Positions 32,818-41,158 of a stretch of 64,000 nt of DNA are shown in pieces. The stretch spans positions 1-64,000 of the forward strand of contig DJPR01000011.1 in assembly GCA_002438605.1 (NCBI GenBank), written 5' to 3'. The notes under the pieces are model-generated. The model saw nothing but the letters and a program-made list of their open reading frames with translations. It was not told where the DNA came from and made no database searches. Made by a program: the position numbers and the translations under genes. Numbering within the stretch: position 1 is the first letter of the stretch; each line of letters opens with the position of its first letter. The DNA is from Ruminococcus sp. UBA6407 (GTDB taxonomy: Bacteria > Bacillota > Clostridia > Oscillospirales > Ruminococcaceae).

Positions 32818-34230
32818 ATGAATAAATATAAAAAACTTGCAATGAATACATTTATTTTTGCAGTAGGAAATTTCGGCTCAAAAATTCTTGTATATCTTCT
32901 TTCCTATCTCTATTCAAAATATCTAAGTCCTTCGGACAGCAGTACTAAGGAATTGCTAGAAATAACGGCAAATTTTCTGCTGCCGATATTTACTCTTTCT
33001 ATAACAGAGGCGATTATACGGTACGGACTTGACAATAATTATGATAAGCGTGAGGTTTTTACATCTGCAACGTGTCTTTGCGGTCTTGGACTTATCTCGA
33101 TGCTTGTTTTTTCACCTCTGTTTCATTTTCTCAGCTTTGTGAACGGATATACTGTTTTGCTCCTTGTTTACGTCTGCACCTCGGCATTCAGGTCACTTTG
33201 TTCTCAGTTTGTAAGGGCAAGGGGACTTGTAAAACTGTTTTCGTTTGATGGTATACTTACAACACTTGTATTGTTCCTGTTAAATATTGTTTTTATAGCT
33301 CATTTTAAATTAGGCGTCAGCGGATTTATGCTTTCAGTAATTTTATCAGACTTTTTTTCTGCTGTTTTTCTTTTTGTAACAGCAGGATTATGGAAGTATC
33401 TTAAAATAAACTATTTTAATAAGGAACTTTCAAGAGTTATGCTGCGGTTTTCGCTTCCGCTTATTCCGACCATATTAATGTGGGTTATAACAGGTTTTTC
33501 AGACAGACTTTTTATACGTTATATGCATAGTGATACAGTTCAGCTTGGACAGGCAGCAGCAGGTTTGTATGGATATGCAACTAAGGTTCCTAACCTTATA
33601 TCAATGGTTTCAACGATATTCTTTCAGGCTTGGAATATGTCGGCAATTACCGAGAACGATTCAAGTGACAGAAATGAATTTTATGAGAGAGTTTATTCAG
33701 CATATCAGGCTATTTTATATGTTTCATCAGCATTTGTTATAGCAGCGGTTAAGATTATTACCCCTGTAAATACTTCAAATTACGCTGAATATGGTGAGGT
33801 ATACATATACACACCGCTTCTTGTAGTCGGAGTTATATTAATGTGCCTTAATCAGTTTTTCAGCAGTATTTATACGGCAACACGCCATACTGTAAATTCA
33901 TTCTGGACAAGTCTTGCTGCAAGCGTTGTAAACATTGTTCTTAATTTTGTTTTAATTGGACGTTATGGAATACAAGGTGCGTCAGTAGCAACACTTCTGA
34001 GCTATCTTACATGTTATTTAATAAGAGTTGTAGACGCAAGACGCTATGTACCGTTTAAGATAAATCATGCGTCGTTCATTATAAATATGCTGTCATTATT
34101 AGGAATGTCTGTTTTAATTATATACCAGCCGGCATATTATCAGTTTATGCTTTTCTTCGGGTTCCTGTTTGTGCTTGCGATAAATTACGAGTATATTGTG
34201 GTTACAGTAAAACGTTTGCTGAAAAGGTAA
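32818..34230 (+). CDS. polysaccharide flippase (Wzx/MATE-like)
   Basis: 470 residues with about 12-14 hydrophobic segments over the full length, no signal peptide. N-terminal MNKYKKLAMNTFIFAVGNFGSK and the central PLIPTILMWVITGFSDRLFIRY are typical of the oligosaccharide flippase/polysaccharide biosynthesis family, which moves lipid-linked sugar units across the membrane. No glycosyltransferase neighbours here, so its substrate is open. It has its own promoter and terminator. Confidence 0.88.
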   Translation: MNKYKKLAMNTFIFAVGNFGSKILVYLLSYLYSKYLSPSDSSTKELLEITANFLLPIFTLSITEAIIRYGLDNNYDKREVFTSATCLCGLGLISMLVFSPLFHFLSFVNGYTVLLLVYVCTSAFRSLCSQFVRARGLVKLFSFDGILTTLVLFLLNIVFIAHFKLGVSGFMLSVILSDFFSAVFLFVTAGLWKYLKINYFNKELSRVMLRFSLPLIPTILMWVITGFSDRLFIRYMHSDTVQLGQAAAGLYGYATKVPNLISMVSTIFFQAWNMSAITENDSSDRNEFYERVYSAYQAILYVSSAFVIAAVKIITPVNTSNYAEYGEVYIYTPLLVVGVILMCLNQFFSSIYTATRHTVNSFWTSLAASVVNIVLNFVLIGRYGIQGASVATLLSYLTCYLIRVVDARRYVPFKINHASFIINMLSLLGMSVLIIYQPAYYQFMLFFGFLFVLAINYEYIVVTVKRLLKR

Positions 34231-34238
34231 GTATATAG

Positions 34239-34267
34239 AAATACCGCACAATTATTGTGCGGTATTT
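34239..34267. terminator. bidirectional terminator between flippase and vanZ
   Basis: AAATACCGCACAA / TTGTGCGGTATTT with a three-base loop, between convergent genes. The core ACCGCACAA..TTGTGCGGT is also the core of the dispersed palindromic repeat family described below, so it may be a short member. Confidence 0.7.
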
Positions 34268-34272
34268 CCTTA

Positions 34273-34767
34273 TTATGCAGCTTTATGATTGTGAATTTTT
34301 CTGAATACAGTGACAATTAAAGAAAAGCAGATGATACCGAAAAATCCGCCGCAGGTATCAATCATAACATCTCTGAAAGCAGGTGCTCTGCCCGGACTGA
34401 ATGATTGATGAAATTCGTCGGAGCATGCATAAATAAAGCAGCTTAAAACTGTAATCAGCGTATTCTTTGACTTTAATTTGAATTTTCTGAATGTTCCTGA
34501 TATACAGAATCCAAGAGCTGCATATATAGAAAAGTGTGCGGCTTTCCTAATGGCAAATTCAATAGTATCAAGTAAGTCTGCTTGTTTGTTTATTGGATAT
34601 GTATTCATTTTGGGAAAGAATACTTTTACTATAAAATCAACGATGAAGTTGCTTGAGGTTGTGGAATCATCAGCATTTTCAGAAGAAAAGTAAAAAATCA
34701 GTATCATAATAAGTATGGATAACAGCATGAAGATTACCTGACGAAAGCTGAGGCGTGGTTTAGACAT
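34273..34767 (-). CDS. VanZ family membrane protein
   Basis: 164 residues, four or five hydrophobic segments. The family signature is clear: FYFSSENADDS near the N-terminus, RKAAHFSIYAALGFC (residues ~74-88) and DEFHQSFSPGRAPAFRDVMIDTCGG (residues ~117-141). VanZ proteins are linked to glycopeptide resistance and envelope homeostasis; the biochemical role is unresolved. Confidence 0.88.
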   Translation of the reverse strand: MSKPRLSFRQVIFMLLSILIMILIFYFSSENADDSTTSSNFIVDFIVKVFFPKMNTYPINKQADLLDTIEFAIRKAAHFSIYAALGFCISGTFRKFKLKSKNTLITVLSCFIYACSDEFHQSFSPGRAPAFRDVMIDTCGGFFGIICFSLIVTVFRKIHNHKAA

Positions 34768-34867
34768 AAAAATTTCCTTTCATAATGTGGTTATGCATTA
34801 ATTATATAATATTTTTTTAATTGTGTAAAGCACGTCTTAAATGTCGGGAAAAAATTTCAAAAAAAAC

Positions 34868-34896
34868 TTGTAACATTATTATAAAGATGATATAAT
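34868..34896 (+). promoter_or_regulatory. promoter upstream of the 393-residue membrane protein
   Basis: TTGTAA, 17 bases, TATAAT. The transcript would carry the 124-base repeat at 34922-35045 in its 5' leader. Confidence 0.6.
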
Positions 34897-34921
34897 AAAA
34901 GAGATACAGCGTAATATAACT

Positions 34922-35045
34922 TTAAGGTAATATCGTACAAGTCATGTCCAAAGACCCTGCATGTCATAAACTTGCAGTTTTCACGTCATATTGCACATAA
35001 ATTTCTCGCCATGCAGAGTACATTTGAAAAACGGTTTTGCCTTAA
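34922..35045. repeat. dispersed palindromic repeat, long form (copy 1)
   Basis: 124 bases whose ends TTAAGGTAATATCGT and ACGGTTTTGCCTTAA are imperfect inverted repeats (12 of 15). The interior includes GTCATATTGCACATAAATTT, similar to the interior of the 37293-37486 copy. It occupies most of the 362-base gap before the gene at 35130; there is no coding potential. Confidence 0.6.
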
Positions 35046-35129
35046 ATTAATAATCAGAGCGTCTTGTCTTAATACTTGCACATTTATTTTATGTGAATAC
35101 GCTTTGGAATATAATACTCGGAGGATATA

Positions 35130-36311
35130 ATGAAAAAGTTTTTTGCAAACATATGGACAAAAAGAGTTGTTTCACTTTTAAGTGCAGCTTATGCATTTAT
35201 GGCTTGTTTTTTATGCTATTGTTCACTTTTTTATTCTATTGATGTACATTCAAATGCAGGTGTCTGCCTGATGACAACAGGCATTTCACTTATCGGACTT
35301 GTTGCCATGCTTTACTCAAGAAAGCAGATTATAACCAAAATTGCCAGCTTTGTAATACTTCCTGCAATGCTGCCTGTAGTTTTGTTTTATTTCGGAGAGT
35401 GGTTTTTGATAATACCTATTGTAATAACAGGTATTTTGATCTTTCTTCTTTCGGGAGCAGGCGAGGGAATAAAAACTGCATTGGGAACTGTATTCCTTCT
35501 CCTTTACATTTTCGGTTCACTTGGCTACTTTCTTGCAAACTCACTTTTTGTTACAGCAACTAAAAAGGAACAGATTTATTCGGGAGCTTCACCCTCCGGC
35601 AAGTATCGCTGCTATGTTATAAATACTAAGGATAGTTCAAACGGCAGTACAGCCGTATATGTTGAACCTGATGATGCTGATAAATCATTTAAATATGTTG
35701 ATTTTAATATAAAAAATATGCAGCGTATAGTATATCTTGAACGTCCGCTTATTGACCCTGAAAAAAGTCCGATGGAACTTAAATGGGAAACAAAAACACG
35801 TCAGCAGATTACAGAAGAGATTGAAGCAATATCAAGCGAGGTTGTGGTTCATCTTTCACAGGCTCAGCTAAAGAAGCTTGGCTATACATATGAGGATAAG
35901 CTGATATTGTGCGGACTTACAGATGAACAGTATCAGGCAATCGGAAAGAGCAAGGGTACTGACATTTATCTTAATGATTTGACTGCTGAGCAGCTTGCGG
36001 TGTTTAGTCTTGCAAAAGATGATAAGGGCTACTATGTTCCTGATCCTGCACCTGAAATCTTTGAACAGCTTGATTTGAAAAAAGGACCTGTCTACATAAA
36101 GGATATGAATGATGCCTGGAGAGCTGAATACAATGTAGAAAAGGTGGATTCTGTACTGCTTTCAAGTCTTTCCGATAAGGATCTTGCTGATTTTGGAGTT
36201 CCTGAAAGCGGAGATGTTCTTTATTTTAACGGCAAGCCTTGTTTCAGGTACTATGTAGCTGTTCTGGAAAACTATTTTGATTTAGACCATAAATCATTGT
36301 CATTATTCTGA
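35130..36311 (+). CDS. unknown membrane protein with large soluble domain
   Basis: 393 residues, family not recognised. Five hydrophobic segments in the first ~150 residues (about 13-35, 45-60, 70-88, 92-108, 118-138). The rest (~150-393) is soluble: it begins SGASPSGKYRCYVINTKDSS, a beta-rich segment like those that read cellular state in DUF5412-type proteins, then Glu/Lys-rich helices and LSDKDLADFGVPESGDVLYFNG. Four bases separate it from the DUF5131 gene, so they share a transcript. Confidence 0.6.
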   Translation: MKKFFANIWTKRVVSLLSAAYAFMACFLCYCSLFYSIDVHSNAGVCLMTTGISLIGLVAMLYSRKQIITKIASFVILPAMLPVVLFYFGEWFLIIPIVITGILIFLLSGAGEGIKTALGTVFLLLYIFGSLGYFLANSLFVTATKKEQIYSGASPSGKYRCYVINTKDSSNGSTAVYVEPDDADKSFKYVDFNIKNMQRIVYLERPLIDPEKSPMELKWETKTRQQITEEIEAISSEVVVHLSQAQLKKLGYTYEDKLILCGLTDEQYQAIGKSKGTDIYLNDLTAEQLAVFSLAKDDKGYYVPDPAPEIFEQLDLKKGPVYIKDMNDAWRAEYNVEKVDSVLLSSLSDKDLADFGVPESGDVLYFNGKPCFRYYVAVLENYFDLDHKSLSLF

Positions 36312-36315
36312 TTAT

Positions 36316-37053
36316 ATGGATAGTATTTGGAACCCATGGCATGGATGTCATAAAATAAGTTCAGGCTGTATGAACTGCTATGTATATAGGACTGATTCAA
36401 AGTACGATAAGGATAGTTCAAAGGTCTGCAAAAATAAAACTTTTGACCTTCCCTTGAAGAAGAAAAGAAATGGTGAGTATGCTTTAATGCCTGACAGCAG
36501 CGGAATTATCTATACATGCTTTACGTCTGATTTTTTTCTTGAGGATGCTGATGAATGGCGTGACGAGTGTTGGAAAATGATAAAAATGCGTTCTGATGCA
36601 GAATTTCTTATAATCACTAAAAGAATACATCGCTTTTATGATTGCATTCCTGACGATTGGGGCAGCGGATACGATAATGTTCATATCTGCTGTACATGTG
36701 AAAATCAGGACAGAGCAGATTTTCGACTTCCGATTTTTCGAGATTTACCTATAAAAAAGAAGTCTGTTATATGTGAACCTTTATTGGAACAAATCGATCT
36801 TTCGCCGTATTTATCCAAAGATATAACACAAGTTGTAGCAGGTGGTGAGTCCGGCATCAATGCAAGAATTTGCAGATATGAATGGATTTTGAAGCTTCGG
36901 CAGCAATGCCTGGAAAATCATGTGGATTTTTATTTTAAGCAGACAGGAGCAAAATTTGTCAAAGACGGTAAGCTTTATCTGCTTCCAAGAAAACTGCATC
37001 ATTCTCAGGCGAAAAAAGCGGGAATTAATTTGCATTTCAGCAGTGAACAGTAA
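36316..37053 (+). CDS. DUF5131 (phage Gp37/Gp68-like) protein, probable radical SAM
   Basis: 245 residues. The N-terminus IWNPWHGCHKISSGCMNCYVY is the signature of DUF5131/Gp37-Gp68, where the Cys cluster (Cx6CxxC) resembles the Fe-S-binding loop of radical SAM enzymes. Further conserved parts: TCFTSDFF, FLIITKR, and VVAGGESGINARI near residue 175. Related proteins occur in phages and bacterial chromosomes, with unknown substrate. No phage genes are nearby. Confidence 0.8.
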   Translation: MDSIWNPWHGCHKISSGCMNCYVYRTDSKYDKDSSKVCKNKTFDLPLKKKRNGEYALMPDSSGIIYTCFTSDFFLEDADEWRDECWKMIKMRSDAEFLIITKRIHRFYDCIPDDWGSGYDNVHICCTCENQDRADFRLPIFRDLPIKKKSVICEPLLEQIDLSPYLSKDITQVVAGGESGINARICRYEWILKLRQQCLENHVDFYFKQTGAKFVKDGKLYLLPRKLHHSQAKKAGINLHFSSEQ

Positions 37054-37081
37054 TCACCAATGTATTTTGCCGAATTGCTAT

Positions 37082-37120
37082 AAAGGCAGCATCACACAAT
37101 CTTTGTGCGGTGTTGCCTAA
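37082..37120. repeat. dispersed palindromic repeat, short form (copy 2)
   Basis: AAGGCAGCATCACACAA and TTGTGCGGTGTTGCCT are inverted arms (13 of 16) with a 3-base loop. It follows the DUF5131 stop by 28 bases and may act as its terminator. Confidence 0.65.
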
Positions 37121-37182
37121 AATTTTCAATATATTCATTATTATTTCTAATAGCCGTTCTGATTTGGAAAGGCGGTTTTTAC

Positions 37183-37211
37183 TTGACAAAAATGAGGTAA
37201 GGTGGTATACT
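37183..37211 (+). promoter_or_regulatory. sigma-A promoter upstream of the ACT-hom operon
   Basis: Consensus TTGACA, 17 bases, TATACT. It lies ~350 bases before the ACT-domain gene, with a long repeat in between. Confidence 0.65.
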
Positions 37212-37292
37212 CTTAATGTACAACTGTATTTCATAGGTGGACTGTTTTGTAATGTATACAGGGTGACATAACTTATTTTAGACAACCGTATT

Positions 37293-37486
37293 TAAGGTAA
37301 TATCACACAAAGCTTGTGCGGCAGAAATGCAGATATATTTTTTGACATATTACACATAATTTTTGAAAGCATAATGATGTATGGTGAGAAAATTGTGGTT
37401 AGGTGGTACTCTATAATATGACGGAAAATTTGCAGGTTTATGACGTGATTTGTATGATGTTGCATTTATTTGCGATACTGCCTAAA
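37293..37486. repeat. dispersed palindromic repeat, longest form (copy 3)
   Basis: 194 bases starting TTAAGGTAATATCACACAAA and ending TTTGCGATACTGCCTAAA, imperfect inverted ends. The interior TTTGACATATTACACATAATTT resembles that of copy 1, so both are one mobile-like family (MITE-like) and not simple terminators. No transposase inside. Confidence 0.55.
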
Positions 37487-37562
37487 GTCTTTATAACGAC
37501 TTCTGCTTAATTATATGCTGAATTAAGCTTAGTATTACATATTATATTGCAGGTGTATTTTT

Positions 37563-38006
37563 ATGAAAAATAATCCCCAGCTGATAGTTGTAGACGCAAC
37601 CGTTTTGCCTGAGGTATTCGGTAAGGTGCTTGAAGTAAAAAAGCTTATGGCACATAAAGAGGAAAAAAGCTGTGCTTCTGCATGTAAAAGAATAGGAATT
37701 TCAAGAAGTGCCTATTATAAATATAAGGATAGTGTTTTTCCTTATGAGGAAATGCTTACACAAAGTATTGTTAATCTTTATGTTCTGCTTAAAGATAAGC
37801 CCGGAGTTTTGTCAAGCGTCTTGGTCTATCTTCATGAATTGAAAGCAAATATACTTACGGTTAATCAGAGCATTCCTGTTGACGGTGTTGCCGCCGTAAA
37901 TATATCGCTTAAATTGTCAGGTGAATCAAAAGATAAAATTTACTCCCTTAATTCACTTCAGGAAATTGAGGGCGTTGTGGAAGTTAAGATGCTTTCCGCA
38001 GAATGA
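37563..38006 (+). CDS. ACT domain protein (UPF0735/PheB-like)
   Basis: 147 residues. The N-terminal half has an HTH-like stretch (SCASACKRIGISRSAYYKYKDSVFP, residues ~39-63). The C-terminal half is an ACT domain (LYVLLKDKPGVLSSVLVYLHE). UPF0735 proteins are usually next to homoserine dehydrogenase or prephenate dehydratase genes; here hom follows after 22 bases. It probably senses an amino acid of the aspartate pathway, which is inference. Confidence 0.85.
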   Translation: MKNNPQLIVVDATVLPEVFGKVLEVKKLMAHKEEKSCASACKRIGISRSAYYKYKDSVFPYEEMLTQSIVNLYVLLKDKPGVLSSVLVYLHELKANILTVNQSIPVDGVAAVNISLKLSGESKDKIYSLNSLQEIEGVVEVKMLSAE

Positions 38007-38028
38007 TGTTAAATGGAGGAAATGATTA

Positions 38029-39228
38029 ATGTCAAAATTTGCAGTTTTAGGTCATGGTGTTGTAGGCTCAGGTGTTGTGGAGCTTTTTTATAAGAATAAG
38101 CAGAGTATCGAGAAAAAAGCAGGCTGTGAAATGGATGTCAAGTATATACTTGATTTAAGAGATTTTCCTGATTCTCCTTATGCAGATAAATTTACAAAGG
38201 ATTTTAATGACATTTTAAATGATGATGAGGTTACTGTTGTTGCTGAATGTATGGGCGGCGTTGAACCTGCATTTACTTTTGTAAAGTCATGCCTTGAAAA
38301 AGGAAAGAGCGTTGCAACGTCAAACAAGGAGCTTGTTGCAGAAAAAGGCGACATACTTCTTGCAATAGCCAAGGAAAAGAACTGCAATTTCTTCTTTGAG
38401 GCAAGTGTAGGCGGAGCTATTCCGATTATCAGACCGCTTCATAAGTGTCTTGCAGGAAATGAAATTACTGCTGTTGCAGGTATCCTTAATGGTACAACAA
38501 ATTTCATTCTTACAAAAATGTATAAGGAAAAGATGTCATTTGAATCAGCACTGCAACTTGCTCAGGAGCTTGGTTATGCAGAAAAAGACCCTACTGCAGA
38601 TGTTGAAGGTCATGATGCATGCAGAAAAATCTGCATTATTTCTTCACTTGTTTTCGGAAAGCATGTCTATCCAAAAAGTGTATTTACTAAAGGAATATCA
38701 AAGGTTGACCTTAAAGATGTATCAATTGCTGATGATATGAATTACAGTGTAAAGCTTATTGCATCTGTAAAAAAGCAGGATAATGGCAAAATTCTGCCTG
38801 CTGTAATGCCTATGCTTGTTCCGTTTGACAATATAATCTCAAATGTAAGTGATGTTTTCAACGCAGTTCTTGTAACAGGTGACGGCTTTGATAAGACAAT
38901 GTTCTATGGCAGGGGTGCAGGAAAATTCCCTACAGCAAGTGCTGTTCTCGGAGATGTAATTGATTGTGCAAAGCATAAGATTACAGTGTTTTCACAGTCA
39001 TGGGAATCATCAAATGATGACAGCTTTATTGATTCCATTGATAACTTTATGGCTAAGTGGTATTTCAGAGTACCTGTTTCTGCCGAGGTTTCAAATATTG
39101 CAGACGGTGAGATAAAGAATATTGATGATGAAAAAGTATTTATTTCAACTGAAATGAGTTATGCGGAGGCTAAAAAGCTTGAAGCAGAGCTTTCAGCATC
39201 TGCTGTTATGCCGGTACTTAACGATTAG
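38029..39228 (+). CDS. hom: homoserine dehydrogenase
   Basis: 399 residues. It reduces aspartate semialdehyde to homoserine in threonine/methionine synthesis. Rossmann motif GHGVVGSGVVE (residues 8-18), the conserved SNKELVAEKG (residues ~98-107), and NGTTNFILTKM (residues ~152-162). An ACT domain usual at the end of longer forms is not evident, in keeping with the separate ACT protein encoded just upstream. Ribosome site GGAGG. Confidence 0.93.
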   Translation: MSKFAVLGHGVVGSGVVELFYKNKQSIEKKAGCEMDVKYILDLRDFPDSPYADKFTKDFNDILNDDEVTVVAECMGGVEPAFTFVKSCLEKGKSVATSNKELVAEKGDILLAIAKEKNCNFFFEASVGGAIPIIRPLHKCLAGNEITAVAGILNGTTNFILTKMYKEKMSFESALQLAQELGYAEKDPTADVEGHDACRKICIISSLVFGKHVYPKSVFTKGISKVDLKDVSIADDMNYSVKLIASVKKQDNGKILPAVMPMLVPFDNIISNVSDVFNAVLVTGDGFDKTMFYGRGAGKFPTASAVLGDVIDCAKHKITVFSQSWESSNDDSFIDSIDNFMAKWYFRVPVSAEVSNIADGEIKNIDDEKVFISTEMSYAEAKKLEAELSASAVMPVLND

Positions 39229-39250
39229 TACAATAATTTGAGGTGTTTTA

Positions 39251-39817
39251 ATGGGAATAATACTTGCCTCAGGCTCTCCTAGAAGAAAAGAATTATTAGC
39301 TTTGATTACAGATGAATTTCAAATTGTAAAATCTGATGCTGAGGAGAATATCCCTGATAATATTGATGTATTTAAAGCATCTGAATTTCTTGCCGGGCTA
39401 AAGGCATCTGATGTTTCGGAAAAGTATCCGTGTTCAATAGTAATCGGATGTGATACAACAGTCATTATTGACGGGACTATACTTGGTAAACCTGCTAATA
39501 AGGAACAGTGCAAAGAGTATCTAAAAATGCTTTCAAATCGTACACATCAGGTAGTTACAGGCTGCTGTTTGAAGTTTGGAGAGAAAAAAACGATTTTTTC
39601 TGAAGTGACAGATGTAACCTTCAGAAAGCTTGATGAAAATGAAATAGATGAATATATTGCAACAGGAGAACCATTTGATAAAGCCGGTGGATATGGTATT
39701 CAGGGCAAGGGTTCACTTCTTGTTGAAAAAATAAACGGCGATTATTTTAATGTGGTTGGACTGCCTGTTTCAAGGCTTAATATTGAAATAAAAAAATTTA
39801 AGGAGTTATGCAGATGA
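39251..39817 (+). CDS. maf: Maf nucleotide pyrophosphatase
   Basis: 188 residues. Maf signature ILASGSPRRKELL at residues 4-16, the conserved CDTTVIIDG near residue 67 and the GxAGGYGIQGKGS region near 143-155 (here DKAGGYGIQGKGS). It hydrolyses non-canonical or canonical dTTP/UTP and is linked to division arrest. Its stop overlaps the start of the DUF1015 gene. Confidence 0.92.
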   Translation: MGIILASGSPRRKELLALITDEFQIVKSDAEENIPDNIDVFKASEFLAGLKASDVSEKYPCSIVIGCDTTVIIDGTILGKPANKEQCKEYLKMLSNRTHQVVTGCCLKFGEKKTIFSEVTDVTFRKLDENEIDEYIATGEPFDKAGGYGIQGKGSLLVEKINGDYFNVVGLPVSRLNIEIKKFKELCR

Positions 39818-41076
39818 AACCAGCATTTAGTTCAGCAAATATTTTACTTCCAAAAAACGTTGATATGAATACTTGGTCTGTTGTTGCGTGTGACCAGTAT
39901 ACAAGTGAGCCTGAATATTGGGATGAGGTTTACAAAAAGGTAGGAGATAAGCCGTCTACACTCAATCTTATTCTTCCTGAGCTTTACCTTGAAGAACCTG
40001 ATGTTGCTGAAAGAATTGAAAAAATTCATGCTGAAATGAATGAGTATATCAACAGTAATATTTTTGAAGAATATAAGAATGCAATGATTTACGTTGAAAG
40101 AGTGCAAAGCAACGGAATTGTAAGAGCAGGCATAATCGGAAACATCGACCTTGAGGAATATTGCTTTGAAAAGGGCAGTACATCTCAGGTAAGAGCAACT
40201 GAAGCTACTGTAATTGAGCGTATTCCGCCAAGAATTAAGGTAAGGGAGAATGCTCCGCTTGAACTGCCTCATATAATGATTCTTATTGATGATGAGGAAA
40301 ATACCGTTATAGAGCCATTGTCTGGATATAAGCCTGAAATGAAAAAGCTTTATGATTTTCCGCTTATGCAGGGCGGCGGCAGTATTTCAGGCTATCTTAT
40401 AGATGAAATTGTCCAGAGAAAAATAATTGATTCACTTTCAGCTTTGGGTGATAAGGACAAATTTAATAAGAAATACGGACTTGAAACTATGCCGGTACTT
40501 CTTTTTGCAATGGGTGACGGCAATCATTCTCTTGCTACTGCAAAAACATTTTATGAGAATTTGAAAAAGGCAAATCCGAATAAAGATATGTCAAATCATC
40601 CTGCAAGATATGCACTTGCTGAAATTGTAAATCTTCACAGCAAAGCTCTTGAATTTGAAGCAATACACAGAATAGTGCGTAATGTTGATAATGAAAAGCT
40701 GATTGACGCTATGAATAATGTACTTGAAATAACTGATGAACCGCAGGAGCAGTCATTTATATATTATTGCGGCGGAACTGAGAAAAAGGTTTATATCAAG
40801 AATACATCATCAAATCTTACGGTAGGTTCACTCCAAATGTTCCTTGATTCATATTTAAAGGAAAATGGCGGAGAAATTGACTATATTCATGGTACAGATG
40901 CAGTTAAAAAGCTTGCTGATAAATATGACGGCATTGGATTTATTCTTCCTGACATGAATAAAAATCAGCTTTTCCCTACAGTTATCAAGGACGGTGCATT
41001 GCCAAGAAAGACCTTTTCTATGGGACATGCAGCAGATAAACGTTTTTATATAGAATGCAGAAGAATAAGTGAATAA
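39814..41076 (+). CDS. DUF1015 family protein
   Basis: 420 residues from ATG 39814, chosen because AAGGAG lies eight bases before it (the ATG at 39808 is too close). DUF1015 (SerC-associated) proteins are soluble and near-universal in Clostridia; conserved pieces include VVACDQYTSEPEYWDEV and FAMGDGNHSLATAK (residues ~226-239). In relatives the gene often follows serC-serA; here it lies ~17 kb away behind maf. Enzymatic role unknown. Confidence 0.88.
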   Translation: MKPAFSSANILLPKNVDMNTWSVVACDQYTSEPEYWDEVYKKVGDKPSTLNLILPELYLEEPDVAERIEKIHAEMNEYINSNIFEEYKNAMIYVERVQSNGIVRAGIIGNIDLEEYCFEKGSTSQVRATEATVIERIPPRIKVRENAPLELPHIMILIDDEENTVIEPLSGYKPEMKKLYDFPLMQGGGSISGYLIDEIVQRKIIDSLSALGDKDKFNKKYGLETMPVLLFAMGDGNHSLATAKTFYENLKKANPNKDMSNHPARYALAEIVNLHSKALEFEAIHRIVRNVDNEKLIDAMNNVLEITDEPQEQSFIYYCGGTEKKVYIKNTSSNLTVGSLQMFLDSYLKENGGEIDYIHGTDAVKKLADKYDGIGFILPDMNKNQLFPTVIKDGALPRKTFSMGHAADKRFYIECRRISE

Positions 41077-41081
41077 ATTAT

Positions 41082-41110
41082 AACACCGTACAGTTTTCGT
41101 GCGGTGTTGC
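41082..41110. repeat. dispersed palindromic repeat, short form (copy 4)
   Basis: AACACCGTAC / GTGCGGTGTT with a seven-base loop, 6 bases after the DUF1015 stop, followed by GCTTAAAAATAA. Confidence 0.65.
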
Positions 41111-41118
41111 TTAAAAAT

Positions 41119-41158
41119 AAGGGAACACTCTTTAAATTGAGCGTTCCCTTGTTTTTTT
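41119..41158 (+). terminator. terminator of the hom-maf-DUF1015 run
   Basis: AAGGGAACACTC / GAGCGTTCCCTT (one mismatch) then GT7. It overlaps the 3' end of the convergent pbp2 gene. Confidence 0.85.

Larger units (their letters stand above)
37054..37562. other. 509-base gap with two repeats and a promoter
   Basis: It holds a short palindromic repeat (37082-37120), a promoter (37183-37211) and a long repeat (37293-37486). The block AGGTGGTATACTCTTAATGTAC near the promoter has a degenerate twin inside the long repeat (AGGTGGTACTCTATAATATGAC at ~37401). No gene seen. Confidence 0.6.
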
